Of a stretch of DNA of 62,706 nucleotides, positions 30,143 through 39,549 are shown in pieces (positions within the stretch are counted from its first letter, which is position 1; the number at the start of each line of letters is the position of its first letter). This stretch comes from Candidatus Rokuibacteriota bacterium (GTDB taxonomy: Bacteria; Methylomirabilota; Methylomirabilia; Rokubacteriales; CSP1-6): contig QHRX01000024.1 of NCBI GenBank assembly GCA_003221455.1, positions 1-62,706 of the forward strand, written 5' to 3'. The notes beneath the pieces are model-generated. The model searched no databases and was not told where the DNA came from. It saw only the letters and a program-made list of their open reading frames with translations. Both the position numbers and the translations under genes were made by a program.

Positions 30143-30703
30143 TCACTCCGAGTCGCCCTGGCCCCCCTCGCTCGCGGGCCGCTGTTTTTTCCCGACCCTC
30201 CGCAGCGTCAACGTCCGGTCGGCGTCGTGCCAGCTCTCGGCCTCATCGCTCGCGGCACCGTCGAGCGCGGGCCCGCTGTACTGGATGGCGATTTCGGGCC
30301 GCTCCAAGTCCACCCTCCCCCGCATCGGGCGCGTCCACTCGACTCCGTGCTGGTGGGGGACCCGCCGGTAGAGGGACACCTCGCCGTTCAGGACATCGCC
30401 GTCGATCGTGCCGGAGAACTCGCTCACCCGAGGCGAGTAGCGCTCCGCCAGCCCCCGGGGAGACACGATGACCAGCTCGCCGACCGCGACGACGCGGTTG
30501 CCGGTGAGCGAGATGTCGTACCGCGTGACGTACCGCCATCCGTGGATCGTCGCGTCCAATGCCAGCCAGGTCCCCTCGAGTCGCTGGAGCCCTGCGACGG
30601 CGGACGGCTCAGCCGCGAACCCCGCGAGGGGACTCGGGAGCGCCAGGCCGACGACCCCGAGGAGAAGCCACCCCGCCGCCCGACGCACTCGCCCGCTCAT
30701 CAT
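30143..30703 (-). CDS. Exported protein of unknown function
   Basis: A 186-aa protein with a Sec signal (RRAAGWLLLGVVGLALPSPLAGFAAEP). The mature region is beta-rich (YDISLTGNRVVAVGELVIVS, SGTIDGDVLNGEVSLYRR) with no cysteine, and the tail is charged. I do not recognise the family; it looks like a small lipocalin- or calycin-like beta-barrel. The adjacent ATG codons at 30703/30700 with a GAGAGG sequence give the start; the longer track ORF has no signal-peptide logic. It is convergent with the cytochrome gene. Confidence 0.6.
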   Translation of the reverse strand: MMSGRVRRAAGWLLLGVVGLALPSPLAGFAAEPSAVAGLQRLEGTWLALDATIHGWRYVTRYDISLTGNRVVAVGELVIVSPRGLAERYSPRVSEFSGTIDGDVLNGEVSLYRRVPHQHGVEWTRPMRGRVDLERPEIAIQYSGPALDGAASDEAESWHDADRTLTLRRVGKKQRPASEGGQGDSE

Positions 30704-31031
30704 CGTCCGTACCTCTCGGCGTCCGGAGAAAGGGCGCCACTCACGGCGCCGGCACCGGCTGGCCGCGCTGTCGAATCCGCCGCGCCCGGGGGGGGGCGGC
30801 GGCACCGCGTCGGCCCGCGCCCGGCCCCGATACGCCCGGACCGAATGACCCGGATGGGCGGCACGAAAAATAGCAGCCGGGCTACGGAGAGGCAAGCCAT
30901 GATTTGCCGCAGGCGCCCGCCCGCCGTCGAGATCCTGTGGCCACGCCGGCGGTCAGCGGCAGGTACGACTCGACGCGCTCGGCTCGAACGGACGCGAGGC
31001 TCGGGTGCGGGTCCAGGGCGATCGGCACCCG
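30704..31031. other. 328-base intergenic region with a coding-like tract
   Basis: No full gene. Directly after the amidohydrolase stop on the minus strand a short in-frame ORF (GTG at 31028 to TAG at 30882) begins PIALDPHPSLASVRAERVES, which looks coding for about 30 residues. It may be a gene remnant; see findings. Confidence 0.4.
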
Positions 31032-31862
31032 TCAGAGCCGCCAGCCGATCCACTCGGCGGTCGCACGCCCCATGATCCACTCGCGGTCCCCTCGGGAGAG
31101 AAAGTCGAGCGCGTCGGTAAAGAGGCGGATGGCGTCCGCGTAGGGACAGGTGAGGCGGGAGTAATCCGTGCCCCAGAGCATGCGCCGGGAGCCGAAGGCC
31201 TCGTAGATGCGGCGAACGTGCGAGTGGAGCCGCGGGAACGGGTAGGGCTCGCTCGAGTAGCACGGGAGCGCCGAGACTTTGGCCGCGACGGCCGGGTACT
31301 TCGCGAGCGCCAGGACCTGGTCGAGGTCCTCGAACGCGGCATCGTCCTTCAGCGCACCCGGCCGCGCGAGATGATCGAGGATCAGTCGGAGCCGGGGGTG
31401 TCGGGCGGCGATCGGGGCGAGGGCCGGGGCCTGCCCCGGCACGAATACCATCAGCGGGACCCCCGCCTGTTCCGCCGCCGCCCAAAACCAGTCGAGCGAG
31501 CCGTCGCCGAGCCAGGCCTGCCAGAGGGGCAGATGGAAAGTCAAGCGGATGCCGAGCATGCCGGGCTCGGAGAGCCAGTGCCGGAGCCGGCCCTCGGCGC
31601 CCGGCGCCGTCGGGTCGAATCGGCCCATCACGGCGAACCGGTCCGGATGAGCCCTGGCGGCAGTCAGCGCGTCAGAGTTGTCGTCGCCGATCCACGACGG
31701 CGGCACCAGTACGGCCCGTGCGACGCCGGCGCCGTCCATCACGCGAAGGACCTCCTCCGCGCTGAGCGAGCGTCCGTGGGCGTAGGCCGCCCGGCCCGGG
31801 GGCCAGGGACGACTCGGTGTGTCGGGATTCCAGACGTGAATCTGGGCATCAATGATCGTCAT
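31032..31862 (-). CDS. TIM-barrel amidohydrolase (amidohydrolase-2 family)
   Basis: A 276-aa predicted metal-dependent hydrolase or decarboxylase. It starts IIDAQIHVWNPDTP, where the usual HxH metal motif reads QIHVW, as in the 2-pyrone-4,6-dicarboxylate lactonase/COG3618 group. Further family marks are PSWIGDDN, GIRLTFHLP, LILDHLARP and the C-terminal WGTDYSRLTCPY with a metal-binding Asp. The ATG at 31862 follows an AGGAG sequence and removes 32 shadow residues from the track ORF. Substrates in this group are lactones or aromatic-derived acids; none can be assigned. Confidence 0.82.
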   Translation of the reverse strand: MTIIDAQIHVWNPDTPSRPWPPGRAAYAHGRSLSAEEVLRVMDGAGVARAVLVPPSWIGDDNSDALTAARAHPDRFAVMGRFDPTAPGAEGRLRHWLSEPGMLGIRLTFHLPLWQAWLGDGSLDWFWAAAEQAGVPLMVFVPGQAPALAPIAARHPRLRLILDHLARPGALKDDAAFEDLDQVLALAKYPAVAAKVSALPCYSSEPYPFPRLHSHVRRIYEAFGSRRMLWGTDYSRLTCPYADAIRLFTDALDFLSRGDREWIMGRATAEWIGWRL

Positions 31863-32103
31863 GGCGTCGTCTCCTCGGCGCGACGCGCCGTGCCGCCCCT
31901 GTCGAATCGCCAGTCCCCGCGGCGACCCGACCAATCGGCCTCGAACTCGGTCCGGCACGAAACAGCGACGTCTCCTCCGTCCGAGCGCGCGCCGAGCCCG
32001 GCCGCGGCGGGTCCTGGCAATCGACCGACGGGGCCCAGCGTCAGCGTGAATGGCGCGACCGCGTGGGACACCGGTCGTCGAACAGTCTCGTGTCGCCTGC
32101 CGC

Positions 32104-32664
32104 TCACCCGTCGCGGAACCCGGACGCCCGCGCCCGGCGCGCGTTGTCGAGCGCGCGGTCCACGTAGTAGCCGAGCACGGTGCCGTAGAAGACGGCGTGG
32201 GCGGGGAGCTGGTCCAGTGGGTCCCCGTTCGCCCGGATCCACTCCCACCCCGCCAGCGGCGCCACGGCGAGGAAGTTTACGGCCCAGAGCGCCACACCGT
32301 AGAGCCCCCCGGCGCCGACGACGATCGCGGTCGACGGCGACATTTCCGCCGAGGACATCACGAGGCCGAAGAACGCGCCGAATAGGGCGGACAGGAGTAC
32401 GTGCAGGGCCCCGCCCGTGACGACGGCCGAGCCGAGCGGGTAGCCCGGGTCGAGCGCGGCCCCCGCGGTCACGATCCCGGCGGCGATCCGCGCCGACCTG
32501 CCGCCGCCGACCGCCACGATCTCGAACACCGCGAGCGGGACACCCGCCACGATCCCCCCGGCGAGGCCCTGGTCGAGCCACCACCAGAGGGGCGGGCGCG
32601 GCCAGCGCCAGTCCCGCGCGGGGGGCGTCCCCTCCGGTTGATGCGCCACGCCGACAGTATGCAC
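32104..32664 (-). CDS. Integral membrane protein of unknown function
   Basis: A 186-aa protein with about four hydrophobic segments (QGLAGGIVAGVPLAVFEIVA, GSAVVTGGALHVLLSALFGAFFGLV, AIVVGAGGLYGVALWAVNFLAV, HAVFYGTVLGYYVDRAL). It starts with GTG and ends in a short basic tail. Similar four-helix proteins are found as uncharacterised genes in environmental genomes. I cannot assign a role. Confidence 0.65.
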   Translation of the reverse strand: MHTVGVAHQPEGTPPARDWRWPRPPLWWWLDQGLAGGIVAGVPLAVFEIVAVGGGRSARIAAGIVTAGAALDPGYPLGSAVVTGGALHVLLSALFGAFFGLVMSSAEMSPSTAIVVGAGGLYGVALWAVNFLAVAPLAGWEWIRANGDPLDQLPAHAVFYGTVLGYYVDRALDNARRARASGFRDG

Positions 32665-32981
32665 TGGCGCGGGCGCGTGAGGGCCGGGGATGGCGGAGGC
32701 TACGCCGAGCGCGGCCAGTCGAGGCCGGGGTCCGAGGCGCTCAGGAACTCAGCGCCCTAGCAGCACGGCGGGCGGCTCAGGACGAGTCGCCCCTGCTCTT
32801 TCGGGCCCAGAAGCGGAGACCACCGCGGAGCCCAGTTCACAGGGCTCCGGAACGGCCGCGATGGAGGGGGCGCTGGCGCAGGCCATCGATTCCCGCAACG
32901 GCCGCGCGCTGTCTAGCTCTCGAAGCCGCAGACGTCCCGGCCGCCCGCGACGGCGGTTTCCGGGGCGGCCCCGGTCGCCGG
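32665..32981. other. 317-base region without a recognised gene
   Basis: Only Arg/Ser-rich shadow ORFs occur on both strands. No promoter or hairpin stood out. Confidence 0.4.
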
Positions 32982-33407
32982 TCACCCCTGCTTTTTCGCG
33001 ACGCCGTGGACGACCGAGGTCGTATCGGTCCCGATCAACTGAACCTCGTTATTCGAGGTGATCACAAAGGCCAGCGTCTCCGTATGCCCGGGGACGAACT
33101 GACAGGTCGCCGTCCCCATCCCTGTCGGGTCGACGGAATACATGCAGGAGAAGGTCTGGTGGATGACCGCCGCGCCGGTGGAGTATCCGACGCTCAGCGT
33201 TCGCAGGCCGTTCAGGATGTTGCCGTGCCCATCCGCATACAACGAGCCGACCGCGGCGACGCGGGTCCCGTCGACGAAGGCCCCGTCGAAGGAGAACCCG
33301 TACGTGCCCTGGACGTTGCCCACCGTGAAGGAGCCGGCGCCGGACCCCGAAGCGGCCAGCGTGACGAGCCCCAACGCCAACACCGGAACCGACAGCCATT
33401 TCGTCAT
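32982..33407 (-). CDS. Exported beta-rich protein of unknown function
   Basis: A 141-aa protein with a clear signal peptide (TKWLSVPVLALGLVTLAASGSGAGS). The mature part contains GTYGFSFDGAFVDGTRVAAVG, resembling repeats found in many small exported proteins of soil Acidobacteria/Rokubacteria (a GTYGFSFxG motif). Two cysteines (FSCMYSV, ATCQFVP) probably form a disulfide. The ATG at 33407 has an AGAGGAG ribosome-binding site. The biological role is unknown. Confidence 0.7.
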   Translation of the reverse strand: MTKWLSVPVLALGLVTLAASGSGAGSFTVGNVQGTYGFSFDGAFVDGTRVAAVGSLYADGHGNILNGLRTLSVGYSTGAAVIHQTFSCMYSVDPTGMGTATCQFVPGHTETLAFVITSNNEVQLIGTDTTSVVHGVAKKQG

Positions 33408-33608
33408 CGACGATGCTCCTCTGGTCAGGTCGTTCGCGGCCACTCTGGCGGGGGCCACCAACCGCTCCCCGGTGCGTTCGCCGAGGCCTCACGTCACCGC
33501 GGCCGCACCGAGGCAGGTGGTGGGGAGATACAACTTTCGGGCCATCGGCGGTGGCATTGTAAGGACGGGAGTTTACAGCGACGGGTGTCGACCGGAGACT
33601 TCCCGGAT

Positions 33609-33626
33609 GCGACAGTCGACTGTCGC
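33609..33626. promoter_or_regulatory. Perfect 18-bp palindrome GCGACAGTCGACTGTCGC
   Basis: It lies 13 bp beyond the stop codon of the orphan NtrC-type regulator and upstream of the exported beta-rich protein gene. The symmetry without a loop suggests a dimer binding site more than an RNA terminator; no T-run follows. A second smaller inverted repeat (TGTAA-N10-TTACA) is at 33558-33577. Confidence 0.45.
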
Positions 33627-33639
33627 GTCCGTCGCGCGA

Positions 33640-35025
<1,386 letters not shown>

Positions 35026-35307
35026 CACAGTACGCCTCCGGGGAGGACGGCGACCGCCCCCCGCTCGGGTAGAAGGCAACCCGCGTACCAATCGATAACT
35101 GGCTGATCTGCCGGTCGAGTTTGACGCGGGTCGCCTCGTGAGTGTGCCCCCTGGGCATCGACAGGACAGCGTGGCACGGGGAGTCCTGCGGTCTCGCCTC
35201 CCCGCCCCCCGGCCTGGCGGGATGAAGTGTCCGGAGACCCCCATTTGACCAGCGCGCAGAAGTTCGGAGAGACTCGTGCGTGAGGCTCTGACGCCTGAGG
35301 AGGGGCG

Positions 35308-36105
35308 ATGCAAAGAGACGACGTGGAGCGCCGTGTGCTGGACGCCGTAGGGCGCGCGATGGGGCAGTTCTCGATGCTGCGGCCGGGTGACCGGGTCGCC
35401 GTGGGGGTGTCGGGGGGAAAGGACAGCCTCTGCCTGCTCCATGCCCTCGTCCTCCACCAGCGACGCGTGCCGGTCAGCTACGAGCTGATCGTCCTCACCA
35501 TCGAGCAGGGCAAGTTCACGGCCCCGATCACGGCGCTCGCGTCGCAGATCGAGCGCCTGGGGGTCCGATGGGTGGTGCGCGAGGACCCCGCCACGCTCCG
35601 GCTCGTGCGAGCGGGCGCCGCGCACGGCTGCGACGTCTGCAGCCGCCACCGGCGACGCACCCTCTACCAGGTCGCCGCGGAGCTCGGCTGCACGACCTTG
35701 GCGCTCGGTCACACGGCCGACGACTGCGCGGAGGCGCTCCTGCGGAACATCCTGTTCAACGGCCGGATCGCCTCCCTGCCGCCGGTCGCCCAGTCGCGGA
35801 AAGGAACGCTCCGGCTGATCCGCCCGCTCGTCTACGCCACCGAGGAGTTGACGGCCGCGTACGCGACCGCCCAAGGGTTCCGCACCGTCGGCTGCGTCTG
35901 CGGCGAGCGGGCGAGCGTGCGCCGGGAGATCCGCGACTTCCTCGCGGGCCTCCGTCACCGGCACCCGGGCGTGGCGGAATCGATCGGCGCCGCCCTCGCC
36001 AACGTGAGCCCCTACACGCTGTTCGACCGAGCGCTCACCAAGGCGGGCGCTGACGTCTCGCCGGCTCTCGCCGGGGCGCCGGACGAGGACGCGTCGCGCG
36101 CGTGA
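35308..36105 (+). CDS. TtcA-like PP-loop ATPase (tRNA 2-thiolation family)
   Basis: A 265-aa adenylating enzyme of the TtcA/CTU1 family, which thiolates tRNA using an iron-sulfur cluster. The PP-loop VGVSGGKDSLCLL is intact. The first CxxC is in GCDVCSRHRRR and the ALGHTADDCAEALL segment is typical. The C-terminal cysteine motif reads GCVCGE, a CxC instead of the CNLC of E. coli TtcA. The ATG follows a GAGGAGGGGCG ribosome-binding site. It is divergent from the NtrC-type regulator and overlaps the next gene by 4 bp. Confidence 0.85.
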   Translation: MQRDDVERRVLDAVGRAMGQFSMLRPGDRVAVGVSGGKDSLCLLHALVLHQRRVPVSYELIVLTIEQGKFTAPITALASQIERLGVRWVVREDPATLRLVRAGAAHGCDVCSRHRRRTLYQVAAELGCTTLALGHTADDCAEALLRNILFNGRIASLPPVAQSRKGTLRLIRPLVYATEELTAAYATAQGFRTVGCVCGERASVRREIRDFLAGLRHRHPGVAESIGAALANVSPYTLFDRALTKAGADVSPALAGAPDEDASRA

Positions 36106-36821
36106 CCCGGCCGCCTCTCCAGGCGCTCCTGCTCGATCTCGACGACACCCTCCTCGACTACTCCGGCTCCGCCGCCCGGTGCTGGGAGGAGGCGTGCCGG
36201 GCCGTCGCCGGACCAGCGGGGGTGGACCCGGAGGCGCTCGCCGGAGCCATCGCCCTAGTCGGTCCCTGGTTCTGGTCGGATCCCGCGCGCCACCGCCGCG
36301 AGCGCGTCGACATGCTGCGCGCCTGGGAGCGGATCGGCGCGCGCGCGCTGGCGCGCCTCGGGGTCGCCCCCGACGGCCTCGCGGCCGCCCTGGCCCGGGA
36401 CTTCGCCGCCCGCCGCCGGGAGGCGATCCGCCTCTTCCCCGACGCACGCGGGACCCTCGAGCGGCTCCGGCGTCGGGGCATTCCGCTCGCCCTCGTGACG
36501 AACGGCGACGCGGGCCAGCAGCGCGACAAGATCGAGCAGCACGACCTCGCACGCTATTTCGACGCGATCGTCATTGAGGGGGAGTTCGGCGCCGGCAAGC
36601 CCGACGAGGTGGTCTACCGGCACGCGCTGGCCGCGCTCGGCGTCGCGCCCGCCGAGGCCTGGATGGCGGGCGACCATCTGGAGTTCGACGTGGAAGCGCC
36701 GCAGCGGCTCGGGCTTCGCGGCGTGTGGGTCGATCGCCCCGGACGCGGCCTGCCCGCGGAGAGCACGGTCCGGCCCGACCGGATCATCCGCGCGCTGGGA
36801 GAGCTGACCGACGGGCTCTGA
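36102..36821 (+). CDS. HAD-superfamily hydrolase (subfamily IA, YjjG-like)
   Basis: A 239-aa phosphatase. Motif I LLLDLDDTLLDY contains the nucleophilic Asp, motif II is ALVTNGD, the Lys/motif III region is GEFGAGKPDEVVY and motif IV is AWMAGDHLEFDVE. The cap domain between motifs I and II is helical (subfamily I). The GTG start overlaps the TtcA-like gene stop (GTGA), so the two are translationally coupled. Likely acts on small phosphorylated metabolites or nucleotides. Confidence 0.9.
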   Translation: MTRPPLQALLLDLDDTLLDYSGSAARCWEEACRAVAGPAGVDPEALAGAIALVGPWFWSDPARHRRERVDMLRAWERIGARALARLGVAPDGLAAALARDFAARRREAIRLFPDARGTLERLRRRGIPLALVTNGDAGQQRDKIEQHDLARYFDAIVIEGEFGAGKPDEVVYRHALAALGVAPAEAWMAGDHLEFDVEAPQRLGLRGVWVDRPGRGLPAESTVRPDRIIRALGELTDGL

Positions 36822-37279
36822 TCTGACGTCAACGGCGCGTCGCTGTCCGCGAGGCGCTCGTCTACCTTCGACGGACGTAACGACGGCGGACTGGCGGGCG
36901 CGATCGCGGAAATGGCCGGCGTCGCCCTGCGATCCGGGGCCGCCGGTCGGAGTAGGAACTATCAGCGGCACTGCGGCCGTGGAATCGACTCGACGCGAGA
37001 CGACTTTCATACGTGGGTTGAGGAGAAACGGCTTTATGTCGTGAAGGTTATCCGTGCCGTCCTTCGATTGGTGGCCCCATATCGGAAGCTGCTGCGCTGG
37101 TCCATCGGGAGTCTTGCTCCTACACCGTCTCTATCGGATTAGCCTCCTCTCTATGTCACTTTGCCGCCTCCAGGGGACACGCTCCTAGAGGGGGTCGCGT
37201 GAGCTGGCTCGTGACCCCACCCGTGAGCGACCGCGGCCGCGTCGTGGCGGCCGACACGAGCGCTCGCCGCGTATGGACC
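36822..37279. other. 458-base lower-GC region next to the toxin-antitoxin module
   Basis: From about 36960 to 37190 the DNA is visibly less GC-rich than its neighbours. The + ORF 36912-37142 (containing DDFHTWVEEKRLYVVKVIR) has more natural composition than typical shadows but no good ribosome-binding site, and may be a gene fragment. No tRNA or terminal repeat was recognised. Confidence 0.4.
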
Positions 37280-37621
37280 TCACAGGCCCAACGCCTTCCG
37301 GAGTCCTTGATCGATCGCCTCCACATCGGGCGTGGCCATCGTGCCCAGCTTTCGATCGATCATGGTTCGCTTGATCGTCCGGAAGATTGCGGTCGCCACG
37401 GAGGGGAAGAGCAAACCGGCCCCCTTCCAGTCTGAGATCAAGTGATCGCAGAAAAGACGACGTCGCGCCACATTGCTGGTAATGGCCGCCACGATTACTT
37501 CCTGCCGCCCCCGGTGGTAGGCGGCAGAGCTGATCACGACGGCGGGGCGAACTTTCTTCCCCGACTCATCGGAAAACACGAACCCTACCAAGACGACGTC
37601 GCCTCGGCTACACGCGGTCAT
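37280..37621 (-). CDS. MazF/PemK-family toxin
   Basis: A 113-aa toxin of the MazF/PemK endoribonuclease fold. Family marks are SRGDVVLVGFVFSDESGKKVRPAVVIS at the N-terminus, with the catalytic Arg, followed by EVIVAAITSN and the C-terminal strands (FRTIKRTMIDRKLGTM). Relatives cleave mRNA or rRNA at short sequences. The ATG overlaps the end of the antitoxin gene by 14 bp, the usual antitoxin-first order with coupled translation. Confidence 0.88.
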   Translation of the reverse strand: MTACSRGDVVLVGFVFSDESGKKVRPAVVISSAAYHRGRQEVIVAAITSNVARRRLFCDHLISDWKGAGLLFPSVATAIFRTIKRTMIDRKLGTMATPDVEAIDQGLRKALGL

Positions 37622-37868
37622 ATTGCGAATCTCGCGGGTTGTCCCAGAGCCCCGCGAGCACGGGATCCGCCTTTGCGGTCAAGGCGAGCATGCCCTCGCT
37701 CTCATCCCCGAGGTCTTCGCGCAACCGTTCCTCGATCGCCTCCAGGATATACTGCCGGACCGTGAGGTCTCGCTTCGCGGCGGCCAGCCGGAGGCGACGC
37801 CGCACTTCTGGCCGTACGTCGAGGCTGATCCGCGGCCGTTTCGGCGATGACTCCATTGGTCGTGGCAT
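37608..37868 (-). CDS. Ribbon-helix-helix-type antitoxin
   Basis: An 86-aa protein. The N-terminal PRISLDVRPEVRRRLRLAAAKRDLTVRQYI has a strand-helix-helix pattern that fits DNA-binding antitoxins. The acidic C-terminal ADPVLAGLWDNPRDSQYD is a common toxin-neutralising tail. The ATG at 37868 with an AAGGGGGGAAC sequence is chosen over the track start, whose first 23 residues cross the operator-like repeat. It probably represses its own operon together with the toxin. Confidence 0.8.
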   Translation of the reverse strand: MPRPMESSPKRPRISLDVRPEVRRRLRLAAAKRDLTVRQYILEAIEERLREDLGDESEGMLALTAKADPVLAGLWDNPRDSQYDRV

Positions 37869-37897
37869 CTGCGTTCCCCCCCTTCGCGACGAAGGGT

Positions 37898-37921
37898 GAC
37901 ACAGAGTGTCCATGGTGTCAA
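37898..37921. promoter_or_regulatory. Operator-like repeats and -35-like box upstream of the antitoxin
   Basis: GACAC-AGA-GTGTC is a short palindrome 30 bp upstream of the antitoxin start, with another GTGTC nearby. On the minus strand TTGACA (37916-37921) is a perfect -35 box immediately before it; the -10 is not obvious. This arrangement fits autoregulation by the antitoxin/toxin complex. Confidence 0.45.
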
Positions 37922-38035
37922 TGACGCCAAGGAACATCGATCAGCTGAATGGTAGCCGAGCGCCCGGTACCAGCGGTCAGGCGCGACGGCCCCCCCTCGG
38001 GAGTCGGCTGGGCGGGCCCCGGCCGACCGGCCGCG

Positions 38036-38362
38036 TCAGCGGCTCGCGGGGCGGAAGATCGGACCGCGCAGCTCGTCGATCGAGGCCAGCGTGACGGGCT
38101 GGCCCGCCGAGAGCCCCGCGGGGTCGCCCTCGAGGCGCGCCGTGAGCCGCGGGCCCTCCACCAGCTCGAGGAGGCCGACCGCGTACGGCGCCTCGGCCTC
38201 GTAGCGCGCGGGCGCCACACGGATCACCGTCCACGAGACGAGCCGGCCGCGCCCCGAGAGGGTGACGTCGCTGCCGTCGGCGGCGCCGCAGGCGGGGCAG
38301 GAGCGTCCCCGATCGAGCGAGAGGGTGCCGCAGCCGGCGCAGCGACGGGCCGGGAGCGTCAG
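38036..38362 (-). CDS. Zn-ribbon OB-fold protein (DUF35 type), thiolase partner
   Basis: The frame encodes about 108 aa: a zinc ribbon (RRCAGCG and SCPACG) and then an OB-fold (GRLVSWTVIRVAPARYEAEAPYAVGLLELVEG, ending GPIFRPAS). The track lists only the part after a GTG at 38227, which would lose all four zinc cysteines. No ATG, GTG or TTG precedes the ribbon. A CTG at 38362 overlaps the TGA of the thiolase gene exactly as a coupled start would. DUF35 proteins bind acyl-CoA and form complexes with SCP2-type thiolases, which fits the upstream neighbour. Confidence 0.75.
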   Translation of the reverse strand: MTLPARRCAGCGTLSLDRGRSCPACGAADGSDVTLSGRGRLVSWTVIRVAPARYEAEAPYAVGLLELVEGPRLTARLEGDPAGLSAGQPVTLASIDELRGPIFRPASR

Positions 38363-39516
38363 AGCCTCCCGAGGATCGTCACCGTGCTGACGACGCCGGT
38401 CCCGCCGAGGTTGTGGGCGAGGGCGACCTCGGCGTTCCGCACCTGGTTCGCGGCGTCGCCGCGGAGCTGGCGCACGAGCTCGTAGACCTGGGCACAGCCG
38501 GTCGCGCCGACCGGGTGGCCCTTGGCGATGAGCCCCCCGGAGGGGTTGACGGCGACCTTGCCGTCGAGGCCGGTCCAGCCTTCCTCGACGGCCGGCCCGC
38601 CCTTGCCCTTCGGAAAGAAGCCCAGGTCCTCGGTGGCGACGATCTCGGCGATCGTGAAGCAGTCGTGCACCTCCGCCACCTGGACCTCGGCGGGGGTCAC
38701 CCGCGCCATCGCGTAGGCTTCGCGCGCGGCGCGCACGGTCGCCGGGAACGACGTGAGGTCCGTCGTCTCCCAGAGCGTCGCTGGCCCGGTGGCGTGCCCG
38801 CTGCCGAGCACCCGGACGGGCGTGCGGTGAAAGTCACGGCCGCGGTCGGCGGGGCAGAGCACGAGGGCGGCGGCGCCGTCGGAGATGGGCGGGCAGTCGA
38901 AGAGCCGGAGGGGGTCGGCGATCAGCCGCGAGCCGAGGACCTCGTCGAGGGTGACCCGCCGGCGGAACTGGGCCTTCGGGTTGGCCGCGCCGAGCCCGTG
39001 GTTCTTGACCGAGACGAGCCCGACCTGCTCGCGCGTGGTGCCGTAGCGCGCCATGTGCTCGCGCATGATGATGCCGAACGCGCCCGGAAAGGTGAGCCCC
39101 GTGCGCATCTCGCGCTCCTCGTCGCCCGCGGTGGCGAGGGCGGCGGTCACCTCGGGGGTCGGCGACGCGGTCATCTTCTCGGCGCCCGCCACCAGGACGA
39201 AGTCGTAGAGGCCGAGCGCGATTCCGAGGACGCCGTGGCGGAGCGCGATGCCCCCCGAGGCGCAGGCGCCCTCGACCTTCGTGGCCGGGATGCCCGGGAG
39301 TCCGAGCCGCCCGGCGAGGAGTGCGGCCAGCGAGCCCTGGCTCGCGAGCCGCTCGCCGACGAAGTTACCGACATAGAGGGCCTGGATCTGCCCGCGCGGG
39401 ACGCGCGAGTCGGCCAGCGCCTCGCGGCACGCGGCGACGGCGAGCTCGACGAGGCCCGTGCCCTCCACCCGACCGAACGGGGTGGAGCCGACGCCAACGA
39501 TCGCCACCTCTCGCAT
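38359..39516 (-). CDS. SCP2-type thiolase / acetyl-CoA acetyltransferase
   Basis: A 385-aa thiolase-superfamily protein of the SCPx/archaeal HMG-pathway type. Nucleophile Cys is in KVEGACASGGIAL, the His in AEVHDCFTIAE and NPSGGLIAKGHPVGATG, and the C-terminal segment is AHNLGGTGVVSTV, where the second Cys of classical thiolases is absent, as usual for this clade. The stop overlaps the start of the Zn-ribbon OB-fold gene. The pair probably forms one acyl-CoA condensing or cleaving complex, possibly for a branched or side-chain substrate. Confidence 0.9.
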   Translation of the reverse strand: MREVAIVGVGSTPFGRVEGTGLVELAVAACREALADSRVPRGQIQALYVGNFVGERLASQGSLAALLAGRLGLPGIPATKVEGACASGGIALRHGVLGIALGLYDFVLVAGAEKMTASPTPEVTAALATAGDEEREMRTGLTFPGAFGIIMREHMARYGTTREQVGLVSVKNHGLGAANPKAQFRRRVTLDEVLGSRLIADPLRLFDCPPISDGAAALVLCPADRGRDFHRTPVRVLGSGHATGPATLWETTDLTSFPATVRAAREAYAMARVTPAEVQVAEVHDCFTIAEIVATEDLGFFPKGKGGPAVEEGWTGLDGKVAVNPSGGLIAKGHPVGATGCAQVYELVRQLRGDAANQVRNAEVALAHNLGGTGVVSTVTILGRL

Positions 39517-39549
39517 GGACGGCCCCCCTCCCTTTCTACTCTACCCCCG

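Noticed and set aside
35172-35200. TGGCACGGGGAGTCCTGC as a sigma54 promoter
   Set aside because: The distance between the GG and GC elements is about three bases too long for a -24/-12 promoter.
35026-36552. N-terminal 509 residues of the 970-aa ORF containing the orphan NtrC-type regulator
   Set aside because: This part is antisense to the TtcA-like and HAD genes; the receiver domain starts at the ATG at 35025.
36822-37279. tRNA gene or attachment site near the toxin-antitoxin module
   Set aside because: No cloverleaf, T-loop GGTTCGA-like motif or flanking direct repeat could be found by eye.
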